Assembly: GCF_028293835.1 (NCBI RefSeq)
Contig: NZ_JAQGNX010000001.1
Coordinates: forward strand, 1-64,000
Direction of reading: 5' to 3'
Origin: Pseudomonas sp.
GTDB lineage: Bacteria; Pseudomonadota; Gammaproteobacteria; Pseudomonadales; Pseudomonadaceae
DNA: 64,000 bases
Under the pieces are notes generated by a model, which saw nothing but the letters and a program-made list of their open reading frames with translations, ran no database searches and was not told where the DNA came from. The translations under genes and the position numbers were made by a program. Below are positions 63,095 to 64,000 of this stretch, in pieces; positions within the stretch are counted from its first letter, which is position 1, and every line of letters starts with the position of its first letter.

Positions 63095-63817
63095 ATGGAT
63101 TACCGTAAGCCTTCCGACCGTAAAAGCATGCACGCCCGTATTGTTCAGGAAATCGGCATGCAGATTGTCTCCGGCCGCTTCAAGCCCGACGACAAACTGC
63201 CTGCTGAAGCGACCCTGTGCGAAGAATATGCGGTCAGCCGGCCGGTGTTGCGTGAGGCCACGCGGGTCCTGGTTGCCAAAGGCCTGGTGTATTCCCGGCC
63301 TCGCGTTGGCACGGTGGTCAAGCCGCGTCGTGAATGGCATTTGCTCGACCCCGACGTGTTGCACTGGGTCATGCAAAGCACCCCGCAAAATGAGTTCTTC
63401 ACCCTGCTGACCAGCGTGCGCAGCATTATCGAACCCGCCGCCGCCGCCCTCGCCGCCCAGCACGCGACAGACGCGGACATCGCTTCGATCAGCGAGGCGT
63501 ACCATCGCATGGACGCCGCGACCACGCCTGAAGAGCTATTGCAACCAGACCTGGATTTCCACAGCCGTATCGCCGACGCCACCCACAACGATTTGCTCGC
63601 ACACTTGAGCAATATGTTGTCTCTGGCCTTGCGTGAGGCATTGAAGCATTCCAATCAGCGGCCCAACTTGCATGAGTTGGCGATGCCGCGTCACAAGGCG
63701 ATCCTCACCGCCATCCAAAACCGCGACGCCCTCGGCGCGAAGCACGCGACACTGGTGCAATTGGACGACGCAAAAAATGCCCTGAAGCTGGTGCTAGGCC
63801 AAGAATCCGGAGGTTAA
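63095..63817 (+). CDS. FadR/GntR-family transcriptional regulator
   Basis: wHTH (KLPAEATLCEEYAVSRPVLREATRVLVAKGLVYSRPRVGTVV) plus FCD domain. Confidence 0.94.
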   Translation: MDYRKPSDRKSMHARIVQEIGMQIVSGRFKPDDKLPAEATLCEEYAVSRPVLREATRVLVAKGLVYSRPRVGTVVKPRREWHLLDPDVLHWVMQSTPQNEFFTLLTSVRSIIEPAAAALAAQHATDADIASISEAYHRMDAATTPEELLQPDLDFHSRIADATHNDLLAHLSNMLSLALREALKHSNQRPNLHELAMPRHKAILTAIQNRDALGAKHATLVQLDDAKNALKLVLGQESGG

Positions 63818-63912
63818 TTCCATCTGTAAGAGCCAACATGTCGGCGAGAGGTGTGACGCGGTGTATCAGGCACAGCCCCTCGTCAACAAGTTGGCTCCAC
63901 CAGGGGGTTAGG

Positions 63913-64000
63913 CTACGGATTACGCGCGAGATGCTCTGGCTGAATCACGCGTTTGGCGTTGAGGTAGGCTTTTTGCCAATAGGGTTTGGACAGGCTGTCC
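63913..64000 (-). CDS. 3' end of an unidentified gene (partial, runs off right edge)
   Basis: Minus frame ...LSKPYWQKAYLNAKRVIQPEHLARNP*. Confidence 0.6.
   Translation of the reverse strand, partial: DSLSKPYWQKAYLNAKRVIQPEHLARNP

Noticed and set aside
1-64000. CRISPR array, tRNA/rRNA genes, integrase, intact IS elements or a classical defence island
   Set aside because: I saw no regularly spaced repeats, tRNA-like or rRNA sequence, transposase or integrase motifs in the ORFs; the window is mainly core genome.

Overview
64 kb chromosomal window of a fluorescent-type Pseudomonas (judged from gene content and order; no database search was run). Most of it is core genome. From left to right: the start of an O-antigen/surface polysaccharide locus on the minus strand (partial DegT aminotransferase, GNAT, an ops/JUMPstart-like element, RfaH-like gene, wzz, rmlA, a collapsed rmlD remnant, rmlB); MBL/beta-CASP hydrolase, lapA-like, ihfB, rpsA, cmk, tyrA-aroA fusion, hisC, pheA, serC, gyrA; mtnA, mtaD-like deaminase, ubiG, mupP, yciK; TenA-like protein, an RbdA-like PAS-GGDEF-EAL protein, ABC exporter, DsbA-like, trhO, bolA, DUF2059, fumC; EamA transporter, DTW protein, LysR plus guanidinobutyrase (gbuA-like) plus symporter; an ACP-like protein without the canonical serine; a PA1414-family miniprotein with a long leader; rmuC; a FadL-like porin; a ten-gene late cobalamin operon behind a B12 riboswitch; and a sugar-acid catabolic cluster (AraD1-like, MFS, IlvD/Edd dehydratase, FadR/GntR). 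The most interesting signals are: the RfaH gene placed directly before its own ops-like site; the rmlD remnant between intact rmlB and rmlA; a glutathione-peroxidase-like C-terminal stub abutting a dispersed repeat that also occurs next to mtnA; the structured leader of the PA1414-like gene (possible SicX-type sRNA locus); predicted operators for the gbu and sugar-acid regulators; and the ACP-like protein with DDL instead of DSL. I saw no CRISPR array, rRNA, tRNA, intact transposon or prophage.
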